Below, one piece after another: positions 42,989-46,196 of a stretch of DNA of 46,196 nucleotides (positions are counted from its first letter, which is position 1; each line of letters opens with the position of its first letter). The notes under the pieces were generated by a model. The model was not told the DNA's origin. It was given only the letters and a program-made list of their open reading frames with translations, and ran no database searches. Where the stretch lies: positions 1-46,196 of the forward strand of contig DATGMP010000100.1 of the NCBI GenBank assembly GCA_035293565.1. Direction: 5' to 3'. This DNA is from DATGMP01 sp035293565. Lineage in GTDB: Bacteria > Pseudomonadota > Alphaproteobacteria > BOG-932 > Roseiterribacteraceae. The position numbers were made by a program, and so were the translations under genes.

Positions 42989-44158
42989 ATGGCCAAGCCG
43001 ATCGTCCGCCTGCCTTTCATGCTCCCGTTCCGCGCCCTGACTCTTCGTTTTCTGTCATGCGGTGTTGCCGCCTTCGCCCTGGTTGTGGCGCCGGTGGTCG
43101 ATGCGCTGGCCGCGACGACGCGAATCAAGGACATCGTGAGCGTCGAGGGCGTACGGGACAATATGCTCGTAGGCTACGGTCTGGTCGTCGGCCTCAACGG
43201 CAGCGGCGATACGCTGACCAACATCCCCTTCACCGAGCAGAGCCTGGTCGGCATGCTCGAGCGTCTCGGCGTCAACGTTCGGGGCGAGCAGCTCCGGACG
43301 AAGGACGTCGCGGCCGTCATGGTCACGGCGACCCTCCCCCCCTTCGCGGGGCAAGGCACACGCATCGACACGACCGTCGCAGCACTGGGCGACGCCAAGA
43401 GTCTCCAAGGCGGCACGCTTCTCGTCACCCCGCTCCTCGGCGCCGACAGCGAGGTCTACGCGGTCGCCCAGGGACAGGTGGCAATCGGTGGATTCACGGC
43501 TTCAGGCGAAGCCAGCACCGTGACCAAGGGCGTGCCCACGGGCGGCAGGATCGCGGACGGCGCGATCGTCGAACGCGAGGTCGCGTTCAACCTGGGCGAA
43601 ATGCAGGAGGTCCGCCTCTCGCTTCACAACCCCGATTTCACGACCGCTCGCCGGATCGCCCAGGCGATCAACGGCTCGATCGGCTCACCCGTCGCACGCG
43701 CGACCGACCCCGCCAATGTGAAAGTCTCGGTCGCGGGCACGAAGCGGACCGACATCGTCAATCTCATTACAGATATCGAGCAGCTCGCGATCGAACCGGA
43801 CGAAGTTGCGAGGGTCGTGATCGACGAGAAGTCCGGCGTCATCGTAATGGGCGACAAGGTGCGCATCTCCACGGTGGCGATCAGCCAGGGCAACCTAACG
43901 GTCAAGATCACCGAGACGCCGCAGGTCTCGCAGCCCCAGCCCTTCAGCCAAGGCGGGACGACAACCGTCGTGCCGCGCACCCAAGTCACGGTCGACGAGG
44001 ATTCAGGTCACAAGACCGCGATACTTCCCGCCGGGGTCTCGCTCCAGCAGCTCGTCACGGCGCTCAATCGGCTGGGCGTGGGTCCGCGCGACATCATCTC
44101 GATCCTGCAGTCGATCAAGGCTGCGGGCGCGCTCCAGGCGGACCTCGAGGTCATCTGA
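42989..44158 (+). CDS. flgI: Flagellar P-ring protein FlgI
   Basis: FlgI forms the periplasmic P ring around the rod. The product has 389 residues with a signal peptide (about 1-42). Conserved segments include TRIKDIVSVEGVRDNMLVGYGLVVGLNGSGD, GTRIDTTVAALGDAKSLQGGTLLVTPLLGADSEVYAVAQG, and the C-terminal RLGVGPRDIISILQSIKAAGALQADLEVI. The ATG at 42989 has GAGGG upstream. It heads flgI-flgJ-flgN behind a sigma-54 promoter. Confidence 0.97.
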   Translation: MAKPIVRLPFMLPFRALTLRFLSCGVAAFALVVAPVVDALAATTRIKDIVSVEGVRDNMLVGYGLVVGLNGSGDTLTNIPFTEQSLVGMLERLGVNVRGEQLRTKDVAAVMVTATLPPFAGQGTRIDTTVAALGDAKSLQGGTLLVTPLLGADSEVYAVAQGQVAIGGFTASGEASTVTKGVPTGGRIADGAIVEREVAFNLGEMQEVRLSLHNPDFTTARRIAQAINGSIGSPVARATDPANVKVSVAGTKRTDIVNLITDIEQLAIEPDEVARVVIDEKSGVIVMGDKVRISTVAISQGNLTVKITETPQVSQPQPFSQGGTTTVVPRTQVTVDEDSGHKTAILPAGVSLQQLVTALNRLGVGPRDIISILQSIKAAGALQADLEVI

Positions 44159-44159
44159 G

Positions 44160-44504
44160 ATGAGCGGGACCAGCATCGGCGCGCCGAGCGCGGACGTAGC
44201 GATGATGCAGATGCGCCAGTCCGCCAGCTCCGCCGCCGCGCCGACCGGCAAGGCGGGCAACGGTTCGGTCGATATCGCGAAGATCAAGAAATCGGCGACG
44301 GAGTTCGAGGCCGTATTTGCCACCGAGATGCTTTCGCACATGTTCGAGGGCGTCGGCGCCGATCCAGTGACCGGCGGCGGCAATGGCGAGGAAATCTACA
44401 AATCCATGATGATCGAGCAGTACGGCCAGGCGATCGCCCGGTCCGGCACGCTCGGCATCGCCGACAAGGTCGCGGCCGCGCTGATCAAGGCCCAGGAGAA
44501 ATAG
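44160..44504 (+). CDS. flgJ: Rod-binding protein (FlgJ N-terminal domain only)
   Basis: A 114-residue protein equivalent to the rod-capping N-terminal part of FlgJ, without the muramidase domain found in enterobacteria. The signature is IKKSATEFEAVFATEMLSHMFEGVG, then GEEIYKSMMIEQYGQAIARSGTLGIADKVAAALI. The ATG comes 1 bp after the flgI stop, so translation is coupled. Another enzyme must open the peptidoglycan for the rod. Confidence 0.92.
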   Translation: MSGTSIGAPSADVAMMQMRQSASSAAAPTGKAGNGSVDIAKIKKSATEFEAVFATEMLSHMFEGVGADPVTGGGNGEEIYKSMMIEQYGQAIARSGTLGIADKVAAALIKAQEK

Positions 44505-44505
44505 G

Positions 44506-44946
44506 ATGAGCGACTCCAAACAACTGCTGTCGGCGCTCCTGGATACGATCGACCAGCTCACGAAGATCCTCGAGGCGGAGAACAAAGCACTCGCCGCCCA
44601 CCATCCCGAGATCGTCGCGCGATCGGTCGATCAGAAGCTGATGCTCGGGCGCACCTTCGAGCGGCTCATGCAGCAGATCGGGTCGCTCAAGGACGCGCTG
44701 GCGCCGCTGCCGCCGGAAAAACGCGAGAAGATCGTCGCCGGCATCCGCTATTTCGGCGAGATTGCGATGACCAATCAGGTCGCGATCGGCGCCGCCCAGC
44801 GCGCGACCGAGCGCGTCGTGACGCACATCATCGAGGCGGTGCGCAAGCAGAACGACACGCGCTCGATGCCTTATTCCCGGCCCTCGCTTGCGCGCTCGCG
44901 CAACACGGCGAGCCGAATTTCCGTCAGTCTCGACCAAACCTTCTAG
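44506..44946 (+). CDS. flgN: FlgN-like flagellar export chaperone
   Basis: A 146-residue, almost wholly helical protein with FlgN/FlgK-chaperone character (QLLSALLDTIDQLTKILEAENKALAAHHPEIVARSVDQKLMLGRTFERLM). FlgN guards the hook-filament junction proteins FlgK and FlgL before export. It lies directly after the rod-binding gene (1-bp gap). The family is divergent, so the assignment rests on helical pattern, length and position. It could instead be another small flagellar helper. Confidence 0.78.
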   Translation: MSDSKQLLSALLDTIDQLTKILEAENKALAAHHPEIVARSVDQKLMLGRTFERLMQQIGSLKDALAPLPPEKREKIVAGIRYFGEIAMTNQVAIGAAQRATERVVTHIIEAVRKQNDTRSMPYSRPSLARSRNTASRISVSLDQTF

Positions 44947-45076
44947 ACTCGACGCTATCGCAGCTCGCAACCGGTTGGACAACGGTCCACCCGGTTCGTG
45001 CCGATTCGTGGAAAGTCCGGTTTCGGCCCGCATGGCGATCTTCTACCGGCCTGCAGGATTTGCCCTGCCTTTGCCA

Positions 45077-45091
45077 CGGCAAACTTTGCCG
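45077..45091. promoter_or_regulatory. Perfect FlbD-like palindrome upstream of fliK
   Basis: CGGCAAA-C-TTTGCCG, a perfect 7-bp inverted repeat around one base. It contains the GGCA-N5-TGCC core seen upstream of flgF and flgI. It lies 73 bp before the sigma-54 promoter at 45165. An overlapping TTTGCC-AC-GGCAAA inverted repeat begins at 45070. Confidence 0.65.
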
Positions 45092-45164
45092 CAAGCTCTA
45101 TCGCAGCGTCATCCCGGGAATCATTTATGGCGTCTTTTCAGCGGCTTAAGGATATCCCGCGCTC

Positions 45165-45180
45165 TGGCACGCCGATTGCT
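45165..45180 (+). promoter_or_regulatory. Sigma-54 promoter of fliK-like gene
   Basis: TGGCACGCCGATTGCT matches the RpoN consensus TGGCAC-N5-TTGCW exactly. The GTG start of the next gene is 34 bp downstream, leaving a short 5'UTR. Confidence 0.8.
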
Positions 45181-45214
45181 TTGGTCCTGACGAGATCACC
45201 CAGGGGCAATCCAC

Positions 45215-46196
45215 GTGAGAGCAGTTCACGCCACCAACGCCGCCAAGGCCGGCATCGCCGCACCGGTTTCGAACGGCCTTCCCATCAACGGCTCCTCCGA
45301 AGCCGACGCCTTCTCGGCGCTGATCCAGGCGCTGGGGGACCTTTCGGGGCAGACGTCCGGTTCGGGCACCGGATCGGGTTCGAATGCGAACACGGCTTCG
45401 AATGGCGACCAGGACCCGCAAGCCCAATCGGCCTCGTCCTCATCGGCCGCACCGGCAACCAACGCCACCCTCACCGGTAGCGTCGTTGCGGTCGTTGCGC
45501 CTGCGACTTCGACATCGGGATCGGGCGACGCAAAGTCGGATCAATCGGGCGATCCGAACGCCTCGACTGCATCGCAATCGGATTCCACGACGACCGTCCC
45601 TGATCCCAACCTGCTGGCTCTCCTTGCGACGCCCGGAGTCCAGGCCGCTCAGCAGGCCGCGCCGCCAACGGGAGTTCTGCCGACGGGCACCGCGCAAGCG
45701 CCCGCGCCTGGCGCAGCTTCGCCGAGCGCGGCCGCCAATCCCCAAGCTGCAGCCGACCTGCAGTCCGCTGCGAACGGCACGACCACGGACGCCGGATCGG
45801 CGAACCCGTCGACCCGGCCCCCTGGAGCGCAGTCGGTTCTCGCGAATCCGCCTTCGCCTGCGGCTCGGCTGACCGGACAAGGGCCGATGCAGGCAGGTGG
45901 CGGCTTGACTAAAACGACGACGATTTCCCAGTCGAGCGCCGCACAAACCGCTGCTTCGACACCGGTCACCGCCTCGGGAATGCACGCGGCTCAGCCGCTT
46001 GCTCCCACGCGCGACACCGGCATCGCACCGACCCAAACCAACGGCCTGCCGCAAGCGCCCTCCCATACGCCGAATGCCTCCGATACTGGTAATCAGAACT
46101 CGGCGCGGTCCGACGCTCATACGACGAGCGACAACCAGCCCAGCGCGACCGACGCTTCCGCCGCTCAGGCGCAGCCGGGGGCGACCGCGCCCTCAC
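45215..46196 (+). CDS. fliK: FliK-like hook-length control protein, N-terminal part (3' end outside window)
   Basis: An open frame of 327 codons running off the window end, so the C-terminal FliK domain is not seen. The visible part is low-complexity and rich in Ala, Ser, Thr, Gln, Pro and Gly (for example SGSGTGSGSNANTASNGDQD), as expected of the extended FliK tape-measure region. The start is GTG at 45215-45217 with AGGGG upstream; the only in-frame alternative upstream is blocked by a TGA at 45188-45190. Position after flgI-flgJ-flgN and directly behind a perfect sigma-54 promoter supports a late hook protein. Without the C-terminal domain the name is provisional. Confidence 0.7.
   Translation, partial: MRAVHATNAAKAGIAAPVSNGLPINGSSEADAFSALIQALGDLSGQTSGSGTGSGSNANTASNGDQDPQAQSASSSSAAPATNATLTGSVVAVVAPATSTSGSGDAKSDQSGDPNASTASQSDSTTTVPDPNLLALLATPGVQAAQQAAPPTGVLPTGTAQAPAPGAASPSAAANPQAAADLQSAANGTTTDAGSANPSTRPPGAQSVLANPPSPAARLTGQGPMQAGGGLTKTTTISQSSAAQTAASTPVTASGMHAAQPLAPTRDTGIAPTQTNGLPQAPSHTPNASDTGNQNSARSDAHTTSDNQPSATDASAAQAQPGATAPS

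Overview
This window comes from a GC-rich, motile alphaproteobacterium. The evidence is a GcrA cell-cycle regulator, a CckA-type hybrid kinase, a recA-alaS pair with a LexA-like GTTC-N7 box, a single-cysteine DksA, and flagellar genes of Caulobacter/Rhodospirillales type (FliX, MotE-like protein, FlhX, FliL-FliM). The long N-terminal extension on dihydropteroate synthase and the large periplasmic TPR protein in the fliL-fliM operon recall Rhodospirillales-like lineages. I cannot name a genus. No tRNA, rRNA, CRISPR array, insertion sequence or phage gene is visible.

Positions 1-26450 hold mostly housekeeping and signalling genes. In order they are: a truncated L,D-transpeptidase; a leftward electron-transfer operon (cytochrome c', cytochrome b561, triheme cytochrome c); a LOG-family hydrolase; NADP isocitrate dehydrogenase; gcrA; a three-gene ECF sigma/anti-sigma/periplasmic sensor unit; a 1536-residue alpha-2-macroglobulin lacking the thioester cysteine; folK-folP; an unannotated 33-codon membrane-protein gene; a MoxR ATPase overlapping alaS; recA; a proline-iminopeptidase-like hydrolase; a CckA-like kinase with no membrane segments; a lone receiver protein; and a branched-chain-type periplasmic binding protein divergent from a large hybrid histidine kinase.

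Positions 26460-46196 are a flagellar gene cluster. One leftward operon carries flgB-flgC-fliE-fliQ-fliR-flhB. Opposite it lies flhX-fliO-fliP. A GNAT acetyltransferase and a glutathione S-transferase interrupt the cluster. A leftward operon fliL-fliM-DUF6468-motE-like-TPR follows. Rightward come flgF-flgG-flgA-flgH, then dksA and fliX leftward, then flgI, flgJ (rod-binding part), flgN and the start of a fliK-like gene that runs off the window.

The flagellar intergenic regions carry a repeated regulatory grammar. There are sigma-54 promoters before flgF, flgI and fliK. A 13-bp dyad GGCA-N5-TGCC lies about 65-100 bp upstream of each. CtrA-type TTAA-N7-TTAA boxes occur on the fliX and flgB sides. 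This matches the Caulobacter class II (CtrA) to class III (sigma-54/FlbD) hierarchy, with fliX divergent from flgI. With gcrA and cckA in the same window, cell-cycle control and flagellum assembly sit close together. Two CtrA-side genes, fliL and fliX, also share an identical 14-nt leader just before their start codons.
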